Notes: generated by a model from the letters alone, not told the origin. DNA of 46,052 nucleotides from Nostoc sp. CHAB 5836 (GCF_020829445.1 NZ_JAIVFV010000040.1:1-46052), one strand, 5' to 3'. Numbered from the stretch's first letter, positions 25,216 to 34,004 are shown. A program made the numbers and translations.

Positions 25216-25370
25216 TAAGTACGTTGGTGCGAAAAAATCAAGTATGTTACGAAACATAAATAAGCTTAAAACCTTTACTAATGACAAGTGACAGCCTTAG
25301 TCATTTATAAGGGTTTAAGGTGTATTTACGTTTCGTAATATAGTTTGATTTATTGTTGCCGACTTACTTA
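25216..25370. repeat. MITE-like element, family 2, overlapping a gene end
   Basis: A TA-flanked element about 155 bp long, AGTACGTTGGTGCG at the left and complement of AGTAAGTCGGCAAC at the right. Interior ACGAAACATAAATAAGC and TTTACGTTTCGTAATATAG match other copies. Its right part supplies the last codons and stop of the minus-strand gene 25315-26106. Confidence 0.78.
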
Positions 25371-26106
25371 AGATGCGCGGATGAGGATGAATGTCTTGCA
25401 ATAAATTATCTAATCCAGACCAAAATTGATCTAACGCTATAGCCATCATGTTTGCGCCCTCAATTGTGGGAGTTAATAATTGTGGTGACTTGTTGAGAAT
25501 AATACTGGTTAATTTTATTGCTTCTTGGGCGTGTCTTTCTTCAACACCTTGGTCAAAACATTCAGTAAAGTATGGCTCTTGTTTAATAAATGGAAAACAA
25601 TGAGCCAGCGCATTCATTAATGCTTGCATCCAATCATAAGCAAACATTTCAACCACACAGAAGGGGCCTAGAGACTGCGGATAAATATTCTGAACTAAAG
25701 ATACAAAATTTGCAGTAGTAGGGTCTAGGTATTTTTGTAATTCATCCAAACTGCCAAAATCTTCATCTAGGATGGTCAATTTTGCTCCCAAATTAGCAAA
25801 AGCTTGACTTAATTGATAATGGTGCATACCACCATTTTGCCAACTATCATCGTCACTAATAATTTTGAGCTTCCGCTCTCTGAGCGCAGGACTATTTAAG
25901 TGCGGTATAAAGTAAACCATGACACGAGTTGCATGGCAGGCTGCTTGGTATCTGAGGTAAATTTCTCCTAATAAATCGGGAGAACGAAGTTGTTCTGGTG
26001 GCAACACAGCTAGACGAGAAAAGAAAGGATGCTTGGATGGCAGATGTGTTTGGTAAAGCTCATCTAAAACATCTTGAAATATTTGTTCAACATTTTGAGT
26101 TTGCAT
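25315..26106 (-). CDS. Heme-oxygenase-like fold protein (CADD/DUF3865-type, possible diiron oxidase), C-terminus altered by a MITE
   Basis: 263 residues, mostly helical. Candidate metal ligands or conserved polar residues include E153, E189/E190 and H192 (EERHAQEA) and the GGMHHYQL block at H95/H96. The pattern fits heme-oxygenase-like proteins such as CADD, PqqC and the HDO oxidases; cyanobacterial members are grouped as DUF3865. Function is unknown; relatives do oxidative rearrangements or N-oxygenation without heme. The final 18 residues (from about LSKSATINQTILRNVNTP) are translated from family-2 repeat sequence, so the native C-terminus was probably lost. The start ATG lies at the end of an upstream broken reading frame. 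Confidence 0.75.
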   Translation of the reverse strand: MQTQNVEQIFQDVLDELYQTHLPSKHPFFSRLAVLPPEQLRSPDLLGEIYLRYQAACHATRVMVYFIPHLNSPALRERKLKIISDDDSWQNGGMHHYQLSQAFANLGAKLTILDEDFGSLDELQKYLDPTTANFVSLVQNIYPQSLGPFCVVEMFAYDWMQALMNALAHCFPFIKQEPYFTECFDQGVEERHAQEAIKLTSIILNKSPQLLTPTIEGANMMAIALDQFWSGLDNLLQDIHPHPRILSKSATINQTILRNVNTP

Positions 26107-26345
26107 AAGTAGGAAGGTGAATCCAAACTACGTTGCGAGTTTTCTTCAATTCTGGGTCGTGGATATTTTGGTAGAGGTGGATGTTGTCTGAGTTGACGAT
26201 GGGGTAACGGGTGAGAATGACATCTCCTTCCGGTAGATGGGGTACACAGATTGTGCCACGAGTTAGGCGATCGCACGGCATTGCCATACCCGAATTATGG
26301 TTGTATCCTCCCTTAATTGCTAGGTCACGCCATTGATTGGCTATG
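26087..26345 (-). pseudogene. Gene fragment, possibly from a large RNA-polymerase-like or plasmid-type protein
   Basis: An open stretch beginning at the edge of a family-2 repeat reads ANQWRDLAIKGGYN, then GMAMPCDRLTRGTICVPHLP, EGDVILTRYPIVNSDNIHLY and TRNVVWIHLP before stopping 20 bases into the next gene. The EGD...TRYPIV...VVWIH succession looks like the part of a polymerase-like protein before a DFDGD motif, but that motif is absent, so only a fragment remains. There is no proper start. The family assignment is from memory and weak; that it is debris is more secure. Confidence 0.4.
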
Positions 26346-26476
26346 TAAGTAGGTCGGCGCAATTAAAGATAACTGGTGATGGCTGTCATTTGTCCTTAGT
26401 CATTCGTCCTTGGTAAGGGTTTTAAGCCTGTTTACGTTTCGTAACATAGTTTGATTTATTTTCACCGACTTAATTA
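26346..26476. repeat. MITE-like element, family 2
   Basis: A 131-bp copy with TAAGTAGGTCGGCGC at the left and complement of TAATTAAGTCGGTG at the right; interior AACTGGTGATGGCTGTCATTTG and GTTTACGTTTCGTAACATAG match the other copies in inverse orientation to that at 41503. It separates the gene fragment from dndB. Confidence 0.75.
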
Positions 26477-26516
26477 ATCGGTAGCAAACTTGCGGAATTT
26501 GGGGGTTTCAAAATCC

Positions 26517-28115
26517 TTACAGGACAGATGGAAGTCCCACTTGCTTGGGTTCAACAAACTCGCCATCAAAACTTATAGTTTTATTTTCCACAGTCCTAGC
26601 ATCCGCCAAAGCTTTACGAAGTTCAGCACGTTCCATCTGTTCCTGAATTCCACCCAGAATGTAAACCAATAACTTCGCCGCCAAATCTCGTCCAGCAACC
26701 TGCACTCGCTTTTTATTTGGGTCGTACAAAACCCCATACCAAAGAGATTGGGGATATTCCATACCACTAAAACCACCTTGCTGGTCAAACTTTCGCAGTT
26801 TCTTAAAAATATCTGCGAGTGAAAAACCTTTTTTAAAAACCAAAATTCCCAAAGCTTGCGCTAATGCAACTTGAGCAACCGGACGGAAAAGCATATTTCC
26901 TTCACCTCCATCTTTCTCAAAGCTGAAGCGCCGTAAAGCTGGTGTATCCTCATGTTCTAAAATCTTATAACTAGAAAGACTAGCTAAATAATCAAATAGC
27001 TTTTTAAATTCCTCAATTCCCTGCTCAAGTTCTTCATCCTCTGGACGCATGGGAATTAGACCTTTCTCTAAGGGTTTCCAATGAGGGAACTTTTGAGCCA
27101 AATATCGCTCAGACATATCTTGCAGAGCTTGCAAAGTGGTCAAAACTGTAGAATTCGAGGCTACTGTTGCACTATTCCAATTAACGCGGGGATTGCGCTC
27201 TTGTCGTTGTTCTAATAATGGATGTGTAACTGCAATTTTTCTAGCAACGATCGCAAAACCATCATCTTCATTCAACTGTGTTAGCTGACCTTTAGTCAAG
27301 GGTGCAGCCATCAGGTTGACATGAACAAAAATCGATCTCACCCTCCGCCTCGCCTGGGTGCGAGTTTCCCCAGCCGCTACCGCACAGATGAACTCAATAC
27401 CAATTTTTTCCTTGGGTAAATTTTGCAAGTAAGCAAGGTCTACTTGATAATTTTCCATCAAATCATTGACTGTAATAAAACTGTCATCAACACCTTTATC
27501 TTTTTTATAGCGCTGGAGTTTGCGAGTTTTAATTAATTCCATCAACCCCTGTACACCCATTAATCGGTGTTGACCATCTAACGCATAAATAGTCACATCA
27601 TCCTCAGAAATATTTAGCAGTCCTACTTTAGCGTCTTTATCTAGGGGGATAAAATCTGTACTAGATTTTGTGGCGCGTCCTTCACTATCCCACTCAGCAG
27701 CTTTGGGATTATCCACCCACGGTTGATTAATTACTACCAGCACTGGCGGAAACTTGTGATTGTGTCGAGCTGCTAAATATTGAACTAGCGGTGCTTGACG
27801 TGACCAATCAAGGGGACGTTGCTGAATTTCATCAATACTATCCGCATCAATCTCGACATTATCAGTCTCAGAATTATACTTTTTTTGAAACAGAGGTAAG
27901 CCAGAGGCGAAGTGAACCCGACCTGCAAACCATTCCAGTGTCACAGAGCTAACATAAGCCTCAGTACCACCCATCTCGGTTTTTTGAACGAGAATCTGAT
28001 CTTTTCTCCCTAAAAACTTCTCCAAGAGTAAAGCTAGTACCTGTTTTTCCTTGTTTTCCCGTTCCAGGTACTCTCTAGCGATGTCAGCAGTTGCGTCAGA
28101 TGCACTATCTTTCAT
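26517..28115 (-). CDS. dndB: DNA phosphorothioation regulatory protein DndB (DGQHR domain)
   Basis: 532 residues with the diagnostic DGQHR motif at 180-184 (ALDGQHRLMGVQ) and a conserved downstream block with FICAVAAGETRTQARRR and FVHVNLMAAPLTKGQL. DndB is known to act as a negative regulator of dnd expression and as a modulator of modification frequency. It is transcribed away from dndC, with 248 bp between, an arrangement common for dndB/dndCDE. The gap is filled by palindromic repeats, so the promoters must sit within or beside them. It is longer than the about 350-residue DndB of Streptomyces, as in many cyanobacterial DGQHR proteins. Confidence in the role rests on the motif and neighbours. 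Confidence 0.9.
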   Translation of the reverse strand: MKDSASDATADIAREYLERENKEKQVLALLLEKFLGRKDQILVQKTEMGGTEAYVSSVTLEWFAGRVHFASGLPLFQKKYNSETDNVEIDADSIDEIQQRPLDWSRQAPLVQYLAARHNHKFPPVLVVINQPWVDNPKAAEWDSEGRATKSSTDFIPLDKDAKVGLLNISEDDVTIYALDGQHRLMGVQGLMELIKTRKLQRYKKDKGVDDSFITVNDLMENYQVDLAYLQNLPKEKIGIEFICAVAAGETRTQARRRVRSIFVHVNLMAAPLTKGQLTQLNEDDGFAIVARKIAVTHPLLEQRQERNPRVNWNSATVASNSTVLTTLQALQDMSERYLAQKFPHWKPLEKGLIPMRPEDEELEQGIEEFKKLFDYLASLSSYKILEHEDTPALRRFSFEKDGGEGNMLFRPVAQVALAQALGILVFKKGFSLADIFKKLRKFDQQGGFSGMEYPQSLWYGVLYDPNKKRVQVAGRDLAAKLLVYILGGIQEQMERAELRKALADARTVENKTISFDGEFVEPKQVGLPSVL

Positions 28116-28202
28116 GTTAAATTTTAAAAACAGATTAGTTTTATGTAGTCTAATTATCCAAAAAATTGGATATTAATAGTAAAGTTTTTAAAAACCTTTA
28201 TT

Positions 28203-28320
28203 CAACCCAGGTCGGTGGGTAAAGTCTCGTGTAGCCGCGAATTCTGTTCGCCCGGATATTATTTTTTTCAACCCAGGTCGGTGGGTAAAGTCTCCTATAG
28301 CCGCGAATTATATTCGCCCG
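28203..28320. repeat. Two tandem BIME-like palindromic units in the dndB-dndC gap
   Basis: CAACCCAGGTCGGTGGGTAA followed by AGTCTCGTGTAGCCGCGAATT and TTCGCCCG occurs twice (28203-28255 and 28269-28320). Each unit ends in a GCGAAT...ATTCGC-type hairpin. The same GTAGCCGCGA...TCGCCCGG core recurs at 29990-30187, 30720-30862 and 35937-36054. Confidence 0.8.
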
Positions 28321-28363
28321 ATTCACCCGAATATTACACCAGTGTTTCCAGAGAGAAGGAGAA

Positions 28364-29983
28364 ATGACTACAGCACAACAACCAGAAAAGACAGTTCAGC
28401 AAGTACGTACTGTAGCAGAGTTAGTGGACTATATCCAAGTTCTCACCACTGAAATTCAAGAATTGTATTGTTTAGATGAGATCCCTTGGGTGGTGGGCTA
28501 TTCGGGCGGTAAAGATAGTACTGCTACCTTACAGCTGATCTGGAATGCGATCGCAGCCCTACCCCAGGAAAAGAGAACTAAGACAATCCATGTTATTACA
28601 ACTGATACCCTGGTAGAAAACCCTGTGGTCTCTGTTTGGGTACGTAACTCTTTAGAACAGATGAAAGTTGCTGCTAAAGAGCAAGAAATGCCAATTGAAC
28701 CCCATTTGCTTTATCCTGCAATTAAGGATACCTTTTGGGTAAACTTAATTGGGAAAGGCTACCCAGCGCCGCGAAACAGATTTAGATGGTGTACTGAACG
28801 CCTTAAAATTCAACCATCTGACAGCTTTATCCGTGCAGTTATTAGGTCTAGTGGTGAAGTAATTCTTGTCTTAGGTACACGCAAGGCTGAAAGTACGAAA
28901 CGTGCTGCTACTATGGCTAAACATAGAGAATCGCGGGTACGCGACCATATAAATACTAATCCCAACCGACCTAACTCATTGATTTATCTTCCTATTGAAG
29001 ATTGGCGTACTGATGAAGTTTGGATTTACTTAAATCAGTGGCAAAATTCTTGGGGATATAGCAACAAAGACTTATTCATTATGTATCGAGGTGCTACAGC
29101 AGATAATGAATGTCCTCTAGTTGTTGATACTTCTACTCCTAGCTGTGGTGATTCCCGATTTGGTTGCTGGGTTTGCACAATAGTTAGTAAAGATAAATCA
29201 ATGGAGGCAATGATTCAAAATGATGAAGAAAAAGAATGGATGCAGCCTTTATTAGATATTCGTAATGAATTAGATATTCAAGATGACTGGGACAAGAGAG
29301 ATTTTCGTCGCATCTGGGGAGATGTCCAACTATTTGAACGCAATAAAAACGGGGAAATCTCCGTCGAACCAATACCTGGCCCCTATACTAAATATTGGCG
29401 AGAACATTGGCTTAGACGATTATTAGAAGCGCAAACAAAAATCCGTTGCACAGCGCCACAAAATATGCGCGATATCACCCTAATTACTCTCGAAGAAATG
29501 AGCGAGATTCGCCGCATTTGGCTAGAAGACAAACACGAATTTGATGATAGTTTACCCCGGATTTATCAAGAAGTGACTGGCGAAGAATTTCAAGACCCCC
29601 GTCCTGGTGCTGACTATAGTCTACTAGGTCGTGATGAATGGATAGTATTAGAAGAAATCTGTGAAGGTGACGCGATGCACTTGGAACTTATGGCGAAATT
29701 GTTAGACACAGAACGCCAGTATCGCAAAAAGACTCGTCGCGTGGGGATATATGAAACTCTAGAAAAATGTTTTAATACGAGTTCTCGTTCTCCAGAAGAT
29801 GCGATTAAAAATGCTCGTTTGAAACGCGAATTAAGCGAAGCAGTTAGTCAAGGTGATGTTGCAAAAGTCAAGCAGATGACTTTGGGTGATGTTGCAGTAG
29901 TCAATGAGGTAGATGAAGGTGAAAGTGATGAAGAGGTAACTTGGGGAAATATGAAGTTTAAAAAGAACGATTTAGAAGAATAA
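28364..29983 (+). CDS. dndC: DNA phosphorothioation sulfurtransferase DndC (PAPS reductase-like)
   Basis: 539 residues. The ATP pyrophosphatase P-loop SGGKDS is at 47-52 (VGYSGGKDSTATLQL), followed by RFRWCTERLK and the cysteine-rich CGDSRFGCWVC segment, which fits the known 4Fe-4S cluster of DndC. DndC activates DNA-backbone phosphate chemistry and transfers sulfur delivered by a cysteine desulfurase. AGAGAAGGAGAA immediately upstream is a strong ribosome-binding site and fixes the ATG. No dndA desulfurase is present, so a host IscS/SufS-type enzyme must supply sulfur, as in many dnd loci. Downstream continuity to dndD is interrupted by a transposase and repeats. Confidence 0.96.
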   Translation: MTTAQQPEKTVQQVRTVAELVDYIQVLTTEIQELYCLDEIPWVVGYSGGKDSTATLQLIWNAIAALPQEKRTKTIHVITTDTLVENPVVSVWVRNSLEQMKVAAKEQEMPIEPHLLYPAIKDTFWVNLIGKGYPAPRNRFRWCTERLKIQPSDSFIRAVIRSSGEVILVLGTRKAESTKRAATMAKHRESRVRDHINTNPNRPNSLIYLPIEDWRTDEVWIYLNQWQNSWGYSNKDLFIMYRGATADNECPLVVDTSTPSCGDSRFGCWVCTIVSKDKSMEAMIQNDEEKEWMQPLLDIRNELDIQDDWDKRDFRRIWGDVQLFERNKNGEISVEPIPGPYTKYWREHWLRRLLEAQTKIRCTAPQNMRDITLITLEEMSEIRRIWLEDKHEFDDSLPRIYQEVTGEEFQDPRPGADYSLLGRDEWIVLEEICEGDAMHLELMAKLLDTERQYRKKTRRVGIYETLEKCFNTSSRSPEDAIKNARLKRELSEAVSQGDVAKVKQMTLGDVAVVNEVDEGESDEEVTWGNMKFKKNDLEE

Positions 29984-29989
29984 TAGAAT

Positions 29990-30187
29990 ACCGGGCGAAT
30001 ACCGGGCGAATACCGGGCGAATACCGGGCGAATACCGGGCGATTGGAAATCGCGGCTACACAGACGAAACCCGCCTGCGCGGGTTGAAGAGAAATGAGAG
30101 CAAATTTTACGCAATTATTCAATAATAGAATACCGGGCGATTGGAAATCGCGGCTACACAGACGAAACCCGCCTGCGCGGGTTGAAG
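29990..30187. repeat. BIME-like palindromes and 11-bp tandem array upstream of the REP-associated transposase
   Basis: Five head-to-tail copies of AATACCGGGCG (29995 to about 30043) lead into a double-hairpin unit: GCGATT-GGA-AATCGC and AACCCGC-CTGC-GCGGGTT. A 98-bp stretch containing this unit is repeated (about 30035-30118 and 30133-30214). The repeat includes the first 23 bases of the transposase gene (ATGAGAGCAAATTTTACGC at 30094 and again at 30191). Confidence 0.85.
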
Positions 30188-30190
30188 AAA

Positions 30191-30604
30191 ATGAGAGCAA
30201 ATTTTACGCAATTGTATGTGCATTATGTTTGGGCAACCTGGGATAGATTACCCCTAATTACGCCTGATATTCAAAAGTTAGTTTATGCAGCTATTATTCA
30301 GGAGTGTGAACAGTTAAAATGTACCGTAATTGCAATTGGTGGTATTGAAGATCATGTACATCTCTTAATAGGTTTTCCACCAACTATCAGCATATCGGAC
30401 GTAATTAAACAAATTAAAGGAAGTTCTTCCCATTTCATCACCCACGAAATCAAACCAGGTGAGTTTTTTAAATGGCAAGGTAGCTATGGAGCTTTTACAG
30501 TTAGTCATGATGCCATTGATAATATAGCCAATTACATCAGAAAACAAGCTACCCATCATAGCCAAAAATCAATCATTCCCACCTGGGAACTAACTCCCAA
30601 ATAA
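30191..30604 (+). CDS. REP-associated tyrosine transposase (RAYT, IS200/Y1 family)
   Basis: 137 residues from ATG 30191; the TTG at 30182 is less likely. It has the HUH motif DHVHLLIGF, an aromatic N-terminal strand block (LYVHYVWATWDRLPL), KGSSSHFI and the C-terminal catalytic-tyrosine region IANYIRKQATHH. This is the single-domain Y1 transposase fold; there is no TnpB. It is flanked on both sides by families of short double-hairpin palindromes, the hallmark of RAYTs that mobilise REP/BIME sequences. It interrupts the dndC-dndD operon. All motifs are intact, so it could be active. Confidence 0.9.
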   Translation: MRANFTQLYVHYVWATWDRLPLITPDIQKLVYAAIIQECEQLKCTVIAIGGIEDHVHLLIGFPPTISISDVIKQIKGSSSHFITHEIKPGEFFKWQGSYGAFTVSHDAIDNIANYIRKQATHHSQKSIIPTWELTPK

Positions 30605-30719
30605 CCTAAAAATTATATACGGATTTAGTCCACGTTCACATAGTGTTTCGTTGGCACAGCCTCTCCTAGAGAGGACAAGGAAAGGCGGACTTTGCCTATA
30701 TAACCACTATGAATTTATT

Positions 30720-30862
30720 TAGTCCGCGAAGGCGGACTTTGCCTGTGTAGCCGCGAATTTCATTCGCCCGGTATCTGATAAACTTTACCTGCGTAGCCGC
30801 GAATTTCATTCGCCCGGTATCTGATAAACTTCATCTGCGCAGCCGCGAATTCCATTCGCCCA
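30720..30862. repeat. Three BIME-like units downstream of the transposase
   Basis: A unit reading TAGCCGCGAATTTCATTCGCC, followed by GGTATCTGATAAACTT, is repeated three times at 48-49-bp spacing (around 30748, 30793 and 30841). It is preceded by a GTCCGC-GAA-GGCGGAC hairpin (about 30722-30736). They share the GTAGCCGCGA core with the units upstream of the transposase, so the transposase gene is bracketed by its presumed substrates. They directly precede dndD. Confidence 0.82.
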
Positions 30863-30891
30863 ATATCTTAAATAAACCCACAATCAGATAA

Positions 30892-32877
30892 ATGATATTC
30901 CTTGAACTCGTATTACAAAACTTTGGCCCCTACAGTGGGAAACAGGTAATCAATCTTAACCCAAAAATTGATGAAGAAAACTCACACCCAATTATTCTAT
31001 TAGGTGGTATGAATGGTGGCGGAAAAACTACCCTTATGGATGCCATTCGTCTCGCTCTTTATGGCGCTCGTGCCCAATGTTCTACCCGTGGTAATTTAAG
31101 TTATAACGATTTTCTTAATCAATGTGTTAATAACAAAACAGATCCAGTTGCAGACACGCGCATTGAATTACTCTTTGAACATATTGAAAACGATAAGCCA
31201 ATAAAATACCGTGTTGTGCGTAGTTGGACAAAAAATCCTAAAGACGGTAAAGATACATTAGGTATTTTAGGCGATAGTGATACATGGCCTGATGCTTTAG
31301 TTAATATCTGGGATGAATATATAGAAAATATCTTACCATTAGGTATTTCTAATTTATTTCTCTTTGATGGTGAACAAGTTAAAGAACTTGCAGAACAAGA
31401 AACACCACCACCAGTTGTAGTAGATGCAATTCGTGGGCTTTTAGGTTTAGAGTTAGCAGACCGTTTAGCAGTTGATTTAGATATCTTAGTTAACCGTAAA
31501 CTTAAAGAAGTTGGTAACAGTAAGGATTTAGCAAATCTAGAGGAAATTGAAACTAGATTAACCCAACAGCAAGAAGATTATCAAATAGCAGAAAATAAAT
31601 TACAAACTCTCAAAAATCAGGTAGAAGAATTAGAACAAAAGCAGCAAGAAGCCTTTGATAAATTTATTTCTGAAGGTGGGAAGATTGCAGCAGAACGCAG
31701 TCAACTAGAACTACAACAGGATACAAAAACTGCGGAAATTGAACAAGTACGTCAGTCGATGTGTGAATTGGCAACTGATGTTTTACCCTTAGCATTAATT
31801 CCTAATTTGCTTAATCAGGCACAAGCACAGGGCGAAAAAGAATTTCGCCATCAACAGGTACAAATTTCTAAAGATTTGTTAATTGAGCGAGATCAGCGTT
31901 TACTGACTTGGCTAAATCAAGTTGAAATTTCTCCGATACAAGTTGAAAAAATCCAATTATTTTTAATCCAAGATGTCGAGAGTTTATATGCAAAGACAAT
32001 CCAGATAGAAGCACCTTGGCTATTAGCTGATGATGAAACTTTAAGTCAGCTAGATAATCTCATATATCACCTACAAAATTCTCAACTTTCTGCAAAAGAG
32101 AAATTAGCTATTCTCAAAAATAAAGAAGAAGAAATTCATACTTTAGAAAGACAGGTGCAAACAGCAGCAGCACCAGCAGATTATACAAAGCTGCGTCAAA
32201 CATTAGAATCGGCACAAAATCAAGTTGTTGAAGTTAAAGCAAATTACGAAACAATTCGCCGTCGGTTAGCTGAATTAGAAACTATTATTGCCAAATCAAA
32301 AAAGGAATTAAGTGATTATACTGTAGAAAATATTAAACATAAAAATAGTGAACATATTATTACCTCAGCAGCGAAAGTTCAAAACACACTCAAGATTTTT
32401 CGTGAAAAATTAACTCTGCGAAAACTGAATAAATTAGAGGAGGAAGTTAAAAACTGCTTCCTTTATCTTCTCCATAAATCAGACTTAGTGCATCGCATTA
32501 CCATTGATACTAATACTTTTAGCCTTTTGCTTTACGATTTAAATGGTAAACCTGTGCCGAAACATCGCCTCTCGGCTGGCGAAAAACAACTACTAGCGAT
32601 CGCATTTCTCTGGGGTTTAGCCAAAGTCTCTGGACACCGACTACCAGTAGCCATCGATACGCCACTCGGTAGACTCGACTCATCCCACCGCAGTAACTTA
32701 GTTGAACGTTACTTTCCATCCGCCAGCCACCAAGTAATTTTGTTATCTACGGATACTGAGATTGGCAAAAAAGAAGTAGAAACACTGCGAGAGAATGAAG
32801 CGATCGCTCGTGAATACCTGCTCAAATACGACTCCGCCACCCGCCAAACTACCATACAATCTGGTTATTTTTGGTAG
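30892..32877 (+). CDS. dndD: DNA phosphorothioation ATPase DndD (SMC/RecN-like)
   Basis: 661 residues. Walker A GGMNGGGKTT is at 38-47; the coiled coil occupies roughly 205-295 and 395-500; the ABC signature LSAGEKQL and Walker B VAIDTPLGRLDS lie in the last 110 residues, giving the split-head SMC/Rad50 arrangement. DndD is known to provide ATPase and DNA-nicking or structural functions together with DndC and DndE. It starts 30 bp after the last palindromic unit, so its mRNA leader, if read from dndC, crosses the transposase and repeats; a local promoter is possible. Confidence 0.95.
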   Translation: MIFLELVLQNFGPYSGKQVINLNPKIDEENSHPIILLGGMNGGGKTTLMDAIRLALYGARAQCSTRGNLSYNDFLNQCVNNKTDPVADTRIELLFEHIENDKPIKYRVVRSWTKNPKDGKDTLGILGDSDTWPDALVNIWDEYIENILPLGISNLFLFDGEQVKELAEQETPPPVVVDAIRGLLGLELADRLAVDLDILVNRKLKEVGNSKDLANLEEIETRLTQQQEDYQIAENKLQTLKNQVEELEQKQQEAFDKFISEGGKIAAERSQLELQQDTKTAEIEQVRQSMCELATDVLPLALIPNLLNQAQAQGEKEFRHQQVQISKDLLIERDQRLLTWLNQVEISPIQVEKIQLFLIQDVESLYAKTIQIEAPWLLADDETLSQLDNLIYHLQNSQLSAKEKLAILKNKEEEIHTLERQVQTAAAPADYTKLRQTLESAQNQVVEVKANYETIRRRLAELETIIAKSKKELSDYTVENIKHKNSEHIITSAAKVQNTLKIFREKLTLRKLNKLEEEVKNCFLYLLHKSDLVHRITIDTNTFSLLLYDLNGKPVPKHRLSAGEKQLLAIAFLWGLAKVSGHRLPVAIDTPLGRLDSSHRSNLVERYFPSASHQVILLSTDTEIGKKEVETLRENEAIAREYLLKYDSATRQTTIQSGYFW

Positions 32878-32991
32878 TAGATATTGTTAAAAAAATGAGC
32901 GATGTCTAAACGACAAGCCGCTATGCGTCTACGCAACTTTTTGAAGCCTACATCACAATATATCTAACGACTTTTGAAAAGGAGATCAATT

Positions 32992-33243
32992 ATGAACTCA
33001 CCACATTTAATAAAAATGGAGCATGACCTACGTGTTTTATCCTTAGAAGAACTAGAATGGCTATTAGAACGGATCACAAAACAAGTGCAAGAAAGAAAGC
33101 AAATATCAAATAAATTCACTGATGTTAAATATATGAATGAACAACTAGTTGCAATGGCTAGTGATTTAGATATAAAAACAGAAATTATCTCTATCAATAA
33201 TGAATTTAGTATTACAGAAATGGATGGTTTAGAAAAGCTGTGA
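32992..33243 (+). CDS. Putative antitoxin partner of the MazF-like toxin
   Basis: 83 residues from ATG 32992, with AAGGAG eight bases upstream; an upstream TTG is rejected. It is charged and helical at the N-terminus (LSLEELEWLLERITKQVQERK) and probably disordered at the C-terminus, a common antitoxin layout. I do not recognise a named antitoxin family. Its stop overlaps the GTG start of the toxin gene in the sequence GTGA, showing translational coupling. Identification as antitoxin rests on that position. Confidence 0.72.
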   Translation: MNSPHLIKMEHDLRVLSLEELEWLLERITKQVQERKQISNKFTDVKYMNEQLVAMASDLDIKTEIISINNEFSITEMDGLEKL

Positions 33244-33587
33244 GCATCGAGAGAGGACAAATTTATTTTGTCAATCTTAATCCAGTGCTGGGTCGAGAAC
33301 AGGCAGGAACAAGACCAGTTTTAGTTTTATCTATAGACGCTATCAACCAATCACCTTTGGTCGTGACTGTAGTTGTCGGTACGAAAGGAACAAATATTAA
33401 GCGTGATTATCCAACTAATATACGAGTCTGTGCAAGTGACAGTGGATTGCTTATAGAAACAGTGTTCTTATGTTTTCAAATTCGTTCTTTAGATCCAAAT
33501 CGCTTTCCTGCTGACCCAGTTGGCAAGATTTCTGACTCTAAGATGCTGGAAGTTGAAACTGCGGTTCGCTACTGTTTGGGTTTATAA
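33240..33587 (+). CDS. MazF/PemK-type endoribonuclease toxin
   Basis: 115 residues, standard for the family. RGQIYFVNLNPVLGREQAGTRPVLVLS is the typical N-terminal strand set, with the conserved G-x-EQ-x-G-x-RPVLV core; IETVFLCFQIRSLD gives the later strand with its conserved arginine. Family knowledge: sequence-specific mRNA cleavage. Start is GTG, overlapping the antitoxin stop by four bases. The pair lies between dndD and dndE, the only non-Dnd genes in that interval, and may stabilise the island. Confidence 0.9.
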   Translation: MSIERGQIYFVNLNPVLGREQAGTRPVLVLSIDAINQSPLVVTVVVGTKGTNIKRDYPTNIRVCASDSGLLIETVFLCFQIRSLDPNRFPADPVGKISDSKMLEVETAVRYCLGL

Positions 33588-33617
33588 GCAAAAACTACCT
33601 CAACTTTTAGAAATATT

Positions 33618-34004
33618 ATGGAATCGCCAATCGAAAGAATTAAACTTTCCCAAACAGCCAAAGATCAACTTACCAAACTTAAGCGCAGCACTAAAATCGA
33701 CCAATGGAATATCTTATGCCGTTGGGCGTTTTGTCGTTCCCTCGCAGAAGCAACCGCACCCTCCCCCGTCCCAATTCCTCAAGATAGCAACGTCGAAATG
33801 AGTTGGCGCGTCTTTGGCGGCGAAATGTCCGATATACTCCTCCTCGCCCTCAAGCAACGCTGTCACAATGACGGTTATCCCACCGACAAAGAAACCCTCG
33901 CCACCCAATTCCGCTTACATTTGCATCGCGGTATTGGCTACTTAGCAGGCGATCCAAATATCAAGAAAATTGAAGATTTAATTGAACTGACCATTAAACC
34001 TTGA
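33618..34004 (+). CDS. dndE: DNA phosphorothioation protein DndE
   Basis: 128 residues, the usual DndE size. Conserved features include IERIKLSQTAKDQLTKLKR, WNILCRWAFCRSL, the SWRVFGGE block, and LATQFRLHLHRGIGYLAGD at the C-terminus. DndE is known as a small tetrameric protein that binds nicked DNA and completes the DndCDE modification complex. It starts 30 bp after the toxin stop and is followed by the methyltransferase gene 70 bp later. The basic N-terminus fits DNA binding. Confidence 0.93.
   Translation: MESPIERIKLSQTAKDQLTKLKRSTKIDQWNILCRWAFCRSLAEATAPSPVPIPQDSNVEMSWRVFGGEMSDILLLALKQRCHNDGYPTDKETLATQFRLHLHRGIGYLAGDPNIKKIEDLIELTIKP

Noticed and set aside
29848..30200. Overlapping minus-strand frames with STRAGGFRLCSRDFQSPG repeated
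   Set aside because: They are translations of the BIME-like palindromes and the 11-bp array, not genes.
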